This document shows, piece after piece, positions 11,279 through 22,156 of a stretch of 64,000 nt of DNA. Position 1 is the stretch's first letter, and each line of letters begins with the position of its first letter. The position numbers were made by a program, and so were the translations under genes. Source of the DNA: Aedes albopictus (lineage: Eukaryota > Arthropoda > Insecta > Diptera > Culicidae); contig NC_085138.1 of NCBI RefSeq assembly GCF_035046485.1, positions 293,490,256 through 293,554,255 of the forward strand, given 5' to 3'. Under the pieces are notes generated by a model, which had not been told where the DNA came from, ran no database searches, and saw nothing but the letters and a program-made list of their open reading frames with translations.

Positions 11279-11429
11279 GACAGACATGTGATACGAGTGT
11301 GATTCCTGTACAACGGTACGCAGTGTCAACAAAATTCTAACAAGACTGACTTGAACTGAGAGAATTTTCAGTATGGCACTCATTTCAAGCGCAATTGTAC
11401 AGTGATTCTTGTATCACATGTGTGTCATA
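11279..11429. repeat. Imperfect inverted repeat right of the minisatellite
   Basis: ACATGTGATAC near 11285 is mirrored by GTATCACATGT near 11412, with looser pairing further in (CCTGTACAAC against ATTGTACAG). It may be an eroded small MITE; no target duplication was found. Confidence 0.4.
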
Positions 11430-13710
11430 AGTATAAGTATTGTTCTTCACAAGAAGAAATAAGATATATCCAGTGCAAAAATTGAACATTTTCCCAGGAG
11501 GCGCAATCCACCCCAATCAACCCTCATGCCTAACTGAAAGCTTTTCAAATAGCGCCCCCTTTGGAAGTAGACAGGCGTGTGGCGCTAAGCAGAGAGTTTG
11601 TTTTCGGAGTCTTTTCGCCTCCACGCTGCGCACGTTCAGTGAGAAGTACATGGATAAATACATTTGAAGAGGGAGTTTTTCGCAAAACCGGCATGCTTTT
11701 GCATGATTAAAGTTGGCATTAGAGTCACACTAGGTAAGCAAATGCAGATCCAAAACTGCGCACCACCCGCCCGTCGAGTTGGGTGGGCTGCCATTATCAT
11801 ATTGCAATTCGCGCGTGGTTTGTGTGCGCAGACCAATTGGAAGCCCGGTTTGGTTCGGAAGGACTGCTTTGGCCGGCGTATCAACAACTCTGCCAGCTGG
11901 GGCTGGAAAATTGAATTAACGATTGATAAACACAATTATCGCATCATAATTAGGCGGCTTTGGTAGAGCATTGGCATTTTGAAATATTTTAATTGAAAAA
12001 TTGGCTGCAATGTTTACGTTGAATCATTGGAAAGGCTCACATGAAATTTCTCCAAATAGACTATATATTTGCAATTATGCTGCAAGGCCATGTCTATGGA
12101 TGACTAGAATATACAGTTTTTTTTTTATTTGTATTAACGAGATGTTTAGCCCGATGCTAGTTTATCCAGGACACAAGGTTTAATTCCCTTCGACAAAAAA
12201 GAACTCACATTTTATGAGATATCGGGAGCATGATTCATGGGCTTTAAGTCTGTTCCACAAAAACGTATAAACTATTTTTTAATTATGAATGTTTGCATTA
12301 TAAGAATTCTGGAAAAAATTTCTTGTCGTAATACCTACCGATATTTCTCATTAAAGTATCTTTTGTAGACCTTGCATTTCACAAGATGAAAGGTCATTCA
12401 AAATGACCCATATGGAGATCCATAAACCAACGTCAGCACCCGCAAACTCGGAAGGTTGAAGATAATTGGCATAACTACTTCGAGGGATATGCAGGAAGGC
12501 ATCGCTCCAACGACGACAGCGAAGCTTCCGTCGAATCAGGGTTCCTGATTTCCACTTTTCATCTTCTTCCACACTCGAATACAGTCAGCAGCGAACGGTT
12601 GTCGCTTTAGTTTGTGTGTTTGCTTGTCAGCGACGACAGCAAACACCGGCGAACGGTGGGAAGCCATACATGGAATTTAAATATTCGTCCACATTCGCAT
12701 CGCAAGCGATGGAGAGGTGATGCGATTCGTGAGTGAATTGCGCGTACGAATATTTGAAGTTTTCAAAAAATGTTTATTATTTTCTTTGCTAATCTAGCAT
12801 TTCAACAACAATACACTAAAAACGTATGCATTACATGCAGAAATTCTCTTCTAGTTATGATAATAGCCGCTTCGATCGCTCACCAGCATTCGTCACCATT
12901 CGCCATTCATTCATTCGCTTGCGATCCAATCTGCAACGATCGGCCACGAATATCCATGTCAACCAGCTTGCGCATCGCTTCCCACTGGTGATGGGGTTGC
13001 GTGTTTGATAACGACTATCCGTTTGCTGCATCTTTCTCGATTCGCTTCAGCAAAGAGGAGTGAATATGAATGGAGTGAGGCGAATTTACCGATCCTTGCG
13101 TCGAATTCCTCAACCGGTTTCAGTAGTGTTTGCCTAAGTAAATGTTTGTAGTACGCGCTGACTAACTAGATAGCCACGGCCACGGGAATGATGGAGCAGC
13201 ATAGTTCTCTATCTTCCAAAATGGTTCAACAAGAACCTTGTGGACGACTACGGCGGACGGTTGCTGCTTGGGCGTGCAGCGTTCTGTCTGACCCACCAAC
13301 CAACAACTCGCCGCCCGGTAGAGCAAGATAAATATTTGCCTATATGGAATGCTTGTAAAATTGTTGGTGCTGAAATAAATTTTATTCCGCTGACGGGATC
13401 TCTTCATTCCTGGGTGGGTGATGCAGTGGTCCGTTCGGGAGCGAAAGGGGTTGGATGGAAGATTGTTCATCTCTTAGCTTTTTGGTGATGTGGAGGATCC
13501 CTAGTTTCACTGCCGGGAGGTGAAGGTTGGAATCAGAATGCTCTGCTGCATGATATCGATATTAAATAACTTTTCTCGGGAGAAGCGATTCGCTAACCGG
13601 ATAAGGTCATACCACCATAGGGTTGGTAGTTCGGAATTGCACGTTGGGGAGAGTTGGGAATAAATTTTGCTGTTGACAGAGGAATGATGTATTTGTTACA
13701 AAGTTATTAC
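11430..13710. other. Complex, moderately GC sequence with no recognised gene
   Basis: Frames here are short (60-102 codons), overlap on opposite strands and carry no motif I know. Parts (11560-11900 and 12560-13480) are less AT-rich than their surroundings and could be unique or regulatory DNA. A pair of CGAACGGT motifs lies near 12590 and 12650. Single-copy status cannot be judged without a search. Confidence 0.4.
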
Positions 13711-13899
13711 ACTGAAACCTCCATTTAGGTAGGATCCGTTTAGGTAAAATCTATTTAGGTCCCTCCATTTAGGTAACGTTACCTAAATGGGATTTGATTG
13801 TGTTTAGAGCAGTTGGAGTACTCAAGATTACAGCTGTCTAGATAAAGTTGGTTTGTGAAAAAAAGCAGGATTAAAAGTGAAGGGACGTTTACGGAGTGT

Positions 13900-14940
13900 A
13901 TAAGAGTTAAAAGTTTAAGAGTATCCGAGAACTCCCTGGAGTTAAGGCCATCTGATCTACAAGCGTAATCAGCGATCCATTGGAGCATTATGAACGATAT
14001 TTATAATTACACAGCCTCATGTTCCTACGTGTTGTCAAGTGGTGAGTTCGTTGCCAGTTTGAGGATGTCCAAGAACTTTCTTGCGTATAGGTCATCGGAT
14101 CTACCCATGATTCTTAAAGGTTCTCAAAGAACTCTCTTGAGTATAGGTCATCTAATCTACGATGGCTACTAGTTTTATCTAAGAGCACTAAGAATGAGGT
14201 TTATAGTCACCCAGCACCAGGTATCTATGTTCTATCGAGTGATGGGCTCTATGACTGTATAGCATGTACGAGAATTCCCTAGAGTTACGGTCATCTGAAC
14301 TACAAGCGCAATCAGTGATCTATTGGGGTCTTATGAATGAAATTTATGCTAGCATAGCCTCATGCAACTATGTGCTGTCAAGTGGTGAGTCCGTTGAGGA
14401 TCTCCAAGAACTTCCTTGAGTATAGGTTATCGGATCTTTTAACGTATTTGGTTGTCTCTAAGAGATTTACGACTAAGGTTCATACTCTCACAACCTCAGG
14501 TAACTATGATCTATCAAGTTTTGAGTTTAAGGAATATTGAAGGTTCTCCAAGAACTCCCTTGAGTATAGGTAATCGAATTTACGAGGGCTACTAGTTGTA
14601 TCTAAGAGCATTAAGAATGACATTTACACTCACACAGCCCCAGACATCTATGTTATATCATCATCTATGTTATATGGTGTGTTCTATGATCGTATAGAAG
14701 TATCCAAAAACTCCCTGGAGTTAAGGCCATCTGAATGAATGAAATTTATGCTTACACAGCCACATTTCTGTGTATATTAACTACTATACACAGCCTCATG
14801 TATAGCTATGTGATATCAAGTGATGAGTTCATTGTCAGTTTGAGGATCTCCAATAACTTCCTTGAGTGTAGGTCATCGGATCTACTAACGTATTTGGTTG
14901 TCTCTAAGAGATTTACGAAATGGAGGAAAAGTTAAATGGG
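13900..14940. repeat. Degenerate tandem repeat with a 350-425-bp spacing
   Basis: GAGTTAAGGCCATCTGA-like boxes recur at about 13935, 14291 and 14716. GAGTATAGGTCATC-like boxes occur at about 14080, 14134, 14420, 14560 and 14868. The long phrase ending in GGCTACTAGTT occurs near 14160 and 14585, 425 bp apart. The repeat is old and diverged and has no coding potential. Confidence 0.6.
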
Positions 14941-14974
14941 CTTCTATAGAATGCTTTATAACGCCCCTACAGCC

Positions 14975-15340
14975 CCCATGAAATCTTCATGAAATTAACC
15001 TGAGAACCTCTAAACCCCCTGAAACCATTCTTAAACCTTCTGAAACGCTCTGAAATGCTTTGAAGCGCCTCCAAACTCCCATGAAACTCCATGAGCCTCT
15101 GAGGCCCCCTTGATCCTCTTAAACACTTTGAATCGTCTTGAAACGCCTTGAAACGCTTTAAAACGCCTCTGAAACCCATATGAAGCCTGCGAGAAATGCA
15201 CCTGCGGGCGTCTGAAGCCCCCTAAAACAATCCTAAAACCTCCTGGGACGCCCTGAAACGCCTTGAAACGCCTAGAAACGCTTTGAAACACCTCTGAAAC
15301 CCCTATTAAATCTCCTTAAAATTCAACTGCCACCCTCTAA
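14975..15340. repeat. Degenerate CCTTGAAACGCC short-period array, left part
   Basis: Loose repeats of CTTGAAACGCC and CTCTGAAACCC with a period near 10-12 bp. The same array resumes at 18484 on the other side of the Gypsy-type fragment, which suggests that the retrotransposon landed in it. Confidence 0.6.
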
Positions 15341-15345
15341 TCGTG

Positions 15346-15774
15346 GCATGGTGCCGGAGAAGGCTTTGTGACCGAAAAGAAAGAACTTACACGAAGAACG
15401 TTGCGTTTCAGAATGAATCATGTATTTCTGGTGCTTGAATGTTTTATAACTAGTTTACAAAAAGGGTAGGTATAACTAAAACACAGAGCCAGCGTGATGC
15501 GTCGGTCGTCAGGGTTAAACGCTACCAATGTGTCGCGCAGCTGTTGAGTTGCGCTTGCATCAGCATTAAGAAAATGGTCAGGGTTGCGTCGAGGGTGTTT
15601 TGCTTTAATGGTCTTTTATGACAACAATAAAAGGAAAGCAGAAAAGAACTGCAACGTTTGGAGGTCGTCGCTCAATTATGCAAATAAAGAGAAAGTTGTG
15701 GAAAGTTCTGGAATGTGACTATGTGATGTGATAGGGTTTAGTTTTATGCTGTGAGATTGAATATGAATGCTACA
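15346..15774 (-). repeat. Probable 3' LTR of the Gypsy element, with polypurine tract
   Basis: Read on the minus strand, a G-rich polypurine tract (15775-15789) is followed at once by TGTAGCATTC, a usual LTR start. The distal boundary near 15346 is a guess because the other LTR is missing. Confidence 0.5.
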
Positions 15775-18483
15775 CCTCCCCCCTGAAGGAAGAGTGGTGT
15801 AACCAGTCTTGAAAAAGTTTATGTCTCTCTGGCTTTATGTTTCACAAATAATTTAAATGCTAATAATATAAAATTTAACCTTCACCATTACGTTACATTT
15901 TACACTTAGCCTAGAAATGAATTAAATTTTAATTACTCTGTTCTTATGAACTGTATGCTGAATATTCGTTGCTTCATCCAGTATTGTTATATTTGGATGT
16001 GCTATATTGCTTACTTTATAGGGTCCTTTATATACTTTGTCAAGTTTATTTCTATTTGGATTTTCTAGCATTACGAGATCATCTCTTTCTATGTTTATTG
16101 GTTTTGCTGTGACTTGTTGTTTTGTATTTCGATTATTCTTAACCTTGTCAATGATATTTTGAGTTCTAATTGCAGTTGCTTGTAATTTATATTTTAATTC
16201 TGCATAATATTGATCATAGTTATAAATTGGTTCTATACGTGTTGGATTCTTTAAGTTATTGGGTAACGTTGCCATTTTTCCAAAAACGAGTTCATATGGT
16301 GTATAAGGGATATCTGTGCATGGTGTGGTATTATAACAAAAAGCATAGTAAGGAATCCATTCATCCCAGTCGGTCTGAGATTCATTAACGAACTGTCTCA
16401 AATATTCATTTAAACAGCGATGATTCCGTTCTAAGTTTCCGATAGTTTGGGGATGGTATGGAGTTGAAAAGATATGTGTATATTGCAACATTTCAGAGAT
16501 TTTATTAAATATTTCATTTTTGTACTCGGTTCCTTGATCTGTTCGTATGATCGAAGGTGTTCCGTATATCAAAATGCAATTTTCAATAAATGCTTTAGCA
16601 ATTGTGGATGCTTGCTTATCTTTGATTGGTTTTACTATGACGTATTTAGACAAATCACATTGAATTGTCAAGGCGTATCTATTATCTGAATTAGACTTTG
16701 GAAAAGGTCCAATGGTATCCATGGCTATTGATTCGAATGATTTTAGCGGAGTAGGCGTATGCATGAAATTTTCGTTAGTTCTAATTGTGTGCTTGTGTTG
16801 TTTACATGTTATGCATTGATTAACATAATTTGCAATAGTGGCTTTCATATTAGGCCATTTGTAAATTGTTTTCAGTTTACGATATAGTCTGTTTATGCCG
16901 ACATGTCCGCCAAATGCAGATTCATGGTTTTCAGCAATAATTTTTGTTATAATATTTGTATCTTGTATGTCTTGCTGCGGGATATACAGCAGTATTTGTA
17001 GTTTTTGAAGCGTTTCATTGGCTTGATTTTTGAATTCGTGTACACTAATAACTTCGAATATTGTACTAGATAGCGCTAGAGCTATTTTTTCAACATTCAA
17101 TTCTTTTGCCCATTTCTCTATTTGTTCGAACATGTTTGTTAGATTGGGTACTTGAGTACTTGACTCTCGTGTCAAGACCTTTTTTAAATTTTTATTCAAT
17201 ATTTTGTATATATACGATTTATTTTTATAGCGCTCTGTATATAGTTTTGGTAGGTCATAAATTTCGGTGTTGTTGAGTGATTCAAACGCATTGAGGTGAT
17301 CAGTCTCGTTGCTGTTTTGTTTCACAGTATTATGTTGTACACTCAGTTGAGTTTCCGTTTTCTTGGACATGGCTCTAGTAGTAACTTTGAGCACAGTCAT
17401 GTTTTTGAGTATGTCTGAATCGAGTTGGATTCGTGAGAGAGCGTCTGCTCCCACGTTCGTTTTACCTTGTACATATTGGATATCATAATCAAATTCTTCC
17501 AGTTCTAATCTCATACGAGTTAGTTTTGAAGTAGGGTTCTTCATCGAAAACAAATAGACTAGAGGTCTATGATCTGTTTTGATTGTGAATTTTGTTCCTA
17601 TTAGATAGGGTCGAAAATGTAACACTGCCCAGTGGATGGCTGTCAATTCTTGTTCAATTGTAGATTTATTTGATTCACCTTTAGTAAATGCTTTACTTGC
17701 AAATGCAATAGGTAAATCAACGTTGTCATAACTTTGGGCAAGGATTGCACCACATGCTACTTTCGATGCATCTGTAATTAAGACAAAGTTTTTCTTGAAG
17801 TCAGGAAATCTCAGAACTGGAGGTGAAATTAATTTCCTTTTCAACGTTTCAAAGGCTGTTTTGCACTCTTCGTTCCATTCGAATACTGCATTTTTTCTCA
17901 AAAGTTTATTAAGTGGGTGTGCTATATCATCAAATTTGGGAATAAAACGCCTGTAATAGTTGCAGAACGCAACAAATCTTCTAACTTTATCTGAGGTTTT
18001 CGGAACTGGAAAGTTTTTAATCACATTATATTTTGATGGATCCGGTAAAATGCCTTTTTCTGAAATATGATGTCCTAAATAGGTAACATCATGTTTAAAA
18101 AAATTGCATTTTGCTGGATTCAGTTTCAGATTATATTGCCTTAATCGTTTGAAAACTGTTTCTAGGTTTTTAAAATGGTGATTTACCGAGCATCCGACTA
18201 CAAGGATGTCATCGATGTACAAGAAGGCACACTCAGGGGGTAAACCACTGAGAGCAATCGTCATCATCCTCTGGAAACTGTTGGGAGAAACATTAAGTCC
18301 AAAGGGAAGACGATTGAATTCATAATGTCCAGAAGAGCTCGAGAAAGCTGTGTAGTGTTTAGAATTTTCGTTCAACTCGATCTGGTGAAAACCAGATGCA
18401 AGATCAAGAGTTGTAAAGTACTTTGCCCGTCCAAGGTTGTCTAACATCTCGTCGATCCTTGGTAATGGGAATTTGTCTGGCAC
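15346..18483 (-). mobile_element. Ty3/Gypsy LTR retrotransposon, 5'-truncated
   Basis: On the minus strand it consists of the 3' two-thirds of pol, a purine-rich tract and a probable 3' LTR. Gag, protease, the start of reverse transcriptase and the 5' LTR are absent. The right break, near 18483, falls inside the reverse transcriptase, where the text changes abruptly to the GAAACC-rich array. Confidence 0.8.
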
Positions 18484-18516
18484 CCTTGATCCTCCTGAAA
18501 CCTCTTGAAAGGTCAT
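15922..18516 (-). CDS. Ty3/Gypsy Pol fragment: reverse transcriptase, RNase H, integrase
   Basis: An uninterrupted 864-codon frame; the first 11 residues come from flanking array, and element homology begins at VPDKFPLPR. Reverse transcriptase carries TLDLASGF (catalytic Asp 38) and YIDD at 100-103. RNase H follows with TDASKVACGA at 248-257. Integrase has a zinc-binding HHCC region (His 530 and 538, Cys 568 and 571) and the catalytic Asp 600 (AMDTIGP), Asp 660 (RTDQG) and Glu 696 (NLERNHR). In the family these copy RNA to DNA and insert it. It lacks gag, protease and the reverse transcriptase N-terminus, so it cannot act alone. The absence of stops suggests a fairly recent insertion followed by truncation. 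Confidence 0.85.
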   Translation of the reverse strand: MTFQEVSGGSRVPDKFPLPRIDEMLDNLGRAKYFTTLDLASGFHQIELNENSKHYTAFSSSSGHYEFNRLPFGLNVSPNSFQRMMTIALSGLPPECAFLYIDDILVVGCSVNHHFKNLETVFKRLRQYNLKLNPAKCNFFKHDVTYLGHHISEKGILPDPSKYNVIKNFPVPKTSDKVRRFVAFCNYYRRFIPKFDDIAHPLNKLLRKNAVFEWNEECKTAFETLKRKLISPPVLRFPDFKKNFVLITDASKVACGAILAQSYDNVDLPIAFASKAFTKGESNKSTIEQELTAIHWAVLHFRPYLIGTKFTIKTDHRPLVYLFSMKNPTSKLTRMRLELEEFDYDIQYVQGKTNVGADALSRIQLDSDILKNMTVLKVTTRAMSKKTETQLSVQHNTVKQNSNETDHLNAFESLNNTEIYDLPKLYTERYKNKSYIYKILNKNLKKVLTRESSTQVPNLTNMFEQIEKWAKELNVEKIALALSSTIFEVISVHEFKNQANETLQKLQILLYIPQQDIQDTNIITKIIAENHESAFGGHVGINRLYRKLKTIYKWPNMKATIANYVNQCITCKQHKHTIRTNENFMHTPTPLKSFESIAMDTIGPFPKSNSDNRYALTIQCDLSKYVIVKPIKDKQASTIAKAFIENCILIYGTPSIIRTDQGTEYKNEIFNKISEMLQYTHIFSTPYHPQTIGNLERNHRCLNEYLRQFVNESQTDWDEWIPYYAFCYNTTPCTDIPYTPYELVFGKMATLPNNLKNPTRIEPIYNYDQYYAELKYKLQATAIRTQNIIDKVKNNRNTKQQVTAKPINIERDDLVMLENPNRNKLDKVYKGPYKVSNIAHPNITILDEATNIQHTVHKNRVIKI

Positions 18517-18679
18517 GAAACCTCCTGAAATGCATTAAAACACGTTGAAACGTTTAGAAACGCCACTGAAACCTCCGTGTAACTCACCTGAGAGTTTCTG
18601 AAGCCCCACAAAACCTCTCTGAAATCTCATGAAACTCCTTGAAACACCTCTGAAACACAAATGAAATCCATGTGAGACC
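18484..18679. repeat. Degenerate CCTTGAAACGCC short-period array, right part
   Basis: Continues the array of 14975-15340, with boxes such as CTGAAACCTC and GTTGAAACG. Confidence 0.55.
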
Positions 18680-19057
18680 TACCTGAAAGCCTCTGAAGTC
18701 CCCTAAAAACTCCCTTGAAATCTCTCTGACCATCCCTCTTTACATCTGAAAGCCTTGACTCCCTCTCCTTTACATCTGCAAGCCACTTGCCCTTCTCAAA
18801 CTTCTATGCAACCTTGCAATCCATTTAGGCAACGAACTGAATTCATTAAGGTAAAAATTCGATTTAGCCAGTCCCTACTCGTTACCTAAATGGAGGTTCA
18901 GGTGGATTGAAAATGTGATGTAAGCAAAGGTTGCATTTTGCTTTACTTTAAATACTTTCATTGCTTAATAGGGCCAAGGCGTTTCCGGTATTATCCAGCC
19001 AAAATCTTTCATCAATACCCTGTTGTATGGATAAAGTTGAACAAAAAGATTTCCACA
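18680..19057. repeat. 378-bp direct repeat, left copy
   Basis: Matches 22157-22534 over its whole length with no indel. I count eight substitutions by eye, about 2 percent. It ends exactly where the LINE starts. It includes the ACCTAAATGGAGGTTC end of the candidate inverted-repeat element. Confidence 0.9.
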
Positions 19058-19114
19058 TCAATTGACACTCCAAGTGATTGAGATGATGCCGTTGATACTA
19101 CAACGGCCTTCATC

Positions 19115-19380
19115 ATGGAAGCTTTTGAAGAAGCCTGCCCTCTGCGGTCTGTGAAGACCACAAGAGGAACCCCTTGGTGGAACTCCGATCTGGCGAAGCT
19201 CAGGAAACAATGTAGAAAGAGTTGGAACAGACGACGTTCGGCTGGATCGGAGGCTTTCAGGTCGGCTCGCAAGGCCTACCAGAAAACTCTTCGGTCTGCT
19301 GAACAATCCGGCTGGAAAAACCTTTGTACAAATGTTTCCAGTCTGAGTGAAGCCTTGCAAAATCTAAGGATTTTCAAGTG
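19115..19380 (+). pseudogene. LINE ORF2 N-terminal remnant, out of frame with the rest
   Basis: This 88-codon frame holds PWWNSDLAKLRKQCRK, a linker motif that normally lies between endonuclease and reverse transcriptase. It runs into a stop at 19379 in its own frame, while the continuation of the protein lies in another frame from 19378. A 1- or 2-base change just upstream has therefore broken ORF2. A further in-frame stop lies near 19078. A clear sign of inactivity. Confidence 0.7.
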
Positions 19381-21894
19381 AACGAACTTCGTTTGCCAAA
19401 TGGTGATTTCACTTCCTCTGATGAGGAAGTTTTGGAATGTTTATTCAGTACACACTTCCCCGGATGTGTGGATATTACATCTTTGGATGAACCTGATGTC
19501 TTTTCTTGTAGTTATGATTCTTTAGCTTTGGCTCGGAGTATCATAACTTTAGAATCGATTGAATGGGCACTTAATAGCTTTGCTCCTTTCAAATCTCCTG
19601 GGGCAGATGACAATTATCCTATTTTGCTTCAGAAGGGATTTGATCATTTCAAACATGTTTTGAAACAACTACTTGTTTGCAGTTTTGCTACAGGGTATAT
19701 TCCCAAATCCTGGCGGGATATTACTGTGAAGTTTATTCCGAAAGTGGGTCGCGCGTCGTATGAAGAAGCAAAGAGCTTCAGACCTATCAGTTTGACCTCT
19801 TTTCTTCTGAAATGCTTAGAACGCATAGTCGATCATCACATCCGTGATGTTCATCTGGCCAATGTGCCTCTTCATGTGAACCAACATGCTTACCAATCTG
19901 AAAAGTCCACTGTGACTCTTTTACACAAAGTTGTTTACGATATCGAGAAGGCATTCGCTGAAAAGCAGTCATGCTTGGGTGTTTTCTTAGATATCGAGGG
20001 TGCCTTTGATAACGTGCCTTTCGATGCCATATTGGAAGCCGCACGGGGTCATGGCATATCTCCAATGATTTCCAATTGGATTTACCAAATGCTCAAAAAC
20101 CGACATCTCTTCGCGACATTGCGTCAAGCGGCGATTAGGAAATTGAGTGTTTGTGGATGCCCCCAAGGGGGAGTCTTATCACCACTTTTGTGGAATCTCG
20201 TAGCAGATACGCTATTGAGGCAGCTCAATAATAGCGGTTTTCCTACTTATGGTTTTGCCGACGACTACCTAACACTGTTAGTCGGTATGTGCATCAGCAC
20301 CCTTTTCGACCTGATGCAAAACGCTCTTCAGGTAGTTGAGGTTTGGTGTCGCCAATATGGCCTTTCGGTAAATCCGAGTAAAACATCTATTGTTCTTTTC
20401 ACGGAAAAGCGAAACCGTATTGGTGTTCGACCTTTACGTCTCTTTGGTTCTGAAATCAATGTGACTGAAACGGTAAAGTACGTTGGAGTCATTCTTGATT
20501 CCAAGCTTTCCTGGACACCTCATGTTGAGTTCAGAATCAAGAAAGCTTGTATGGCCTTCGGGCAATGCCGGCGAACCTTTGGTACAACTTGGGGTCTTAA
20601 ACCCAAGTATATCAAATGGATTTACACAACTGTTGTTCGTCCAATATTGGCTTATGGATGTCTGGTGTGGTGGCAAAAGGGCGAAGTGAGAACGGTCCAA
20701 TCAAAATTAGGCCATCTCCAAAGGATGTGCTTAATGGCGATGTCTGGAGCGTTCTCTTCAACTCCTACGACTGCCCTCGAAGTTCTCTTTGACGTTGCCC
20801 CACTACACATTCATCTCAAACAAGAAGCACTTTCTTGCACTTACCGTCTATGGGTACTCGGTTTACTAGAGGAAACTCCTGTGAACCGCAGTTCAACACA
20901 CACCTCGTTGTTTCCACTTTTGGTGAATTGGGACAAAGTTGTCCTTGCTCCAAGTGATCTTACAATCGCTTGTAATATTCCATATAGGACATTTTCCACG
21001 AAATTCCCTTCCCGGGAAGAGTGGACATCTGGTTATCTGGAGAGAAGTATTTCAGACGGCATCGTATGTTACACTGATGGCTCCCTTCTCGAAGGTCGAG
21101 CAGGTGCTGGTGTTTATTCTCGTGAGCTAAGGCTGTATCAGTCTTACTCACTTGGTAGATACTGCACCGTTTTTCAGGCCGAAATCTTTGCTCTTATGTG
21201 CGGAGTGCAATCAGCACTTCAGCAGCACGTAATGGGCAAAATAATATACTTTTGTTCAGATAGCCAGGCTGCTATTAAAGCACTTGCTTCGGCCAACTCT
21301 AGGTCGAAGATAGTTATCGCTTGTCGAACTCAAATCGAGGAGCTGAATTCAGCAAACGCTGTTCACCTTGTATGGGTACCTGGCCATTCTTCCATCGCTG
21401 GAAATGAATTGGCTGATGAGTTAGCTCGCACTGGAGCATCACATGACTTCATTGGCCCTGAGCCAGCTATTCCGGTATCCAAGTGTTGGGTGAAGCTTCA
21501 GATTGACACCTGGGCTGCCACTCAGCACAAACAATACTGGAATAGTTTGGAGTCATGTCGTCAAACAAAATTGTATTGTACTGAGCCATCTCTAGGGGTG
21601 GCAAAGTATCTAACAAATCTGTCAAAGCAGAATTGCAGCATGCTGGTCAAAGCATTGACTGGCCACTGCCGACTCAGTTATCACATGGCGAATATTCAGC
21701 AAGCTGATTCATTTGCATGTGATAGCTGTGAATCCGATTATGGAACTTCGTATCATTTAATATGTAACTGTCCAGCTTTTGCGCAATTGCGTTTCCGAGT
21801 ACTCGGGAAACACTTATTAAGTGAAACTGACTTCAGAAACCTGAATCTTCAGGACGTTCTGTTGTTCTTGACCCGCTGTGGTAAAGAGCTATAG
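19378..21894 (+). CDS. LINE reverse transcriptase-RNase H protein (N-terminally broken)
   Basis: An open frame of 838 codons from a GTG codon, not a true start because the natural N-terminus lies upstream in another frame. Reverse transcriptase: FRPISLTSFLLKCLERI near 134-150, FLDIEGAFDN with catalytic Asp 205, GCPQGGVLSPLLWNL near 260-273, and FADD at 293-296. RNase H: CYTDGS (Asp 567), AEIF (Glu 602), CSDSQAA (Asp 628), VPGHSSIAGNELAD (His 670, Asp 680). A C-terminal cysteine-histidine motif, C781-x2-C784-x8-H793-x4-C798, resembles the tail knuckle of I/LOA/R1-type LINEs. In the family it performs target-primed cDNA synthesis and degrades the RNA strand. This copy lacks endonuclease and gag. 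Confidence 0.85.
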   Translation: MNELRLPNGDFTSSDEEVLECLFSTHFPGCVDITSLDEPDVFSCSYDSLALARSIITLESIEWALNSFAPFKSPGADDNYPILLQKGFDHFKHVLKQLLVCSFATGYIPKSWRDITVKFIPKVGRASYEEAKSFRPISLTSFLLKCLERIVDHHIRDVHLANVPLHVNQHAYQSEKSTVTLLHKVVYDIEKAFAEKQSCLGVFLDIEGAFDNVPFDAILEAARGHGISPMISNWIYQMLKNRHLFATLRQAAIRKLSVCGCPQGGVLSPLLWNLVADTLLRQLNNSGFPTYGFADDYLTLLVGMCISTLFDLMQNALQVVEVWCRQYGLSVNPSKTSIVLFTEKRNRIGVRPLRLFGSEINVTETVKYVGVILDSKLSWTPHVEFRIKKACMAFGQCRRTFGTTWGLKPKYIKWIYTTVVRPILAYGCLVWWQKGEVRTVQSKLGHLQRMCLMAMSGAFSSTPTTALEVLFDVAPLHIHLKQEALSCTYRLWVLGLLEETPVNRSSTHTSLFPLLVNWDKVVLAPSDLTIACNIPYRTFSTKFPSREEWTSGYLERSISDGIVCYTDGSLLEGRAGAGVYSRELRLYQSYSLGRYCTVFQAEIFALMCGVQSALQQHVMGKIIYFCSDSQAAIKALASANSRSKIVIACRTQIEELNSANAVHLVWVPGHSSIAGNELADELARTGASHDFIGPEPAIPVSKCWVKLQIDTWAATQHKQYWNSLESCRQTKLYCTEPSLGVAKYLTNLSKQNCSMLVKALTGHCRLSYHMANIQQADSFACDSCESDYGTSYHLICNCPAFAQLRFRVLGKHLLSETDFRNLNLQDVLLFLTRCGKEL

Positions 21895-22156
21895 GCTCTC
21901 TTTACGCTTTATGCATTATCACAGTGCCCTTCTCAGGGCGCTGTTCGAACCCATTGTGGCACGCTTATGCGTTATTACAGTGTCCTTTTCAGGACGCTAT
22001 GTGAACCCATTGTGGCACCTGTCCTTTCCCATGTCCTATCCTTTTTCCTTCCCTTTTCCGTCAGGTAAATGATGAATAGGCTCGTGTTCATGGCGATGGC
22101 ACAAATTTCCCGAATGGAGGAGAATGTGCCTCTAGAGCCGACCTACTGATACCTGA

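Larger units (their letters stand above)
13713..18900. mobile_element. Candidate inverted-repeat element containing arrays and a Gypsy fragment
   Basis: AACCTCCATTTAGGTA near 13718 is mirrored by TACCTAAATGGAGGTT near 18881-18897. ATTTAGGT boxes recur inside both ends. A second copy of the right end lies at 22350-22375, within the duplicated 378-bp block. No clean target duplication was found, so the element is a hypothesis. Confidence 0.4.
19058..22156 (+). mobile_element. RNase H-bearing LINE (I/LOA/R1-type group), 5'-truncated
   Basis: The insert lies exactly between the two 378-bp direct repeats. It starts near the end of the endonuclease-reverse transcriptase linker, so the first frame and the endonuclease are missing. 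The 3' untranslated region (21895-22156) holds two copies of a phrase around CGAACCCATTGTGGCAC, about 60 bp apart, and ends in TGATACC-type short repeats rather than poly(A). Clade is inferred from the RNase H domain and this tail. Confidence 0.8.
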
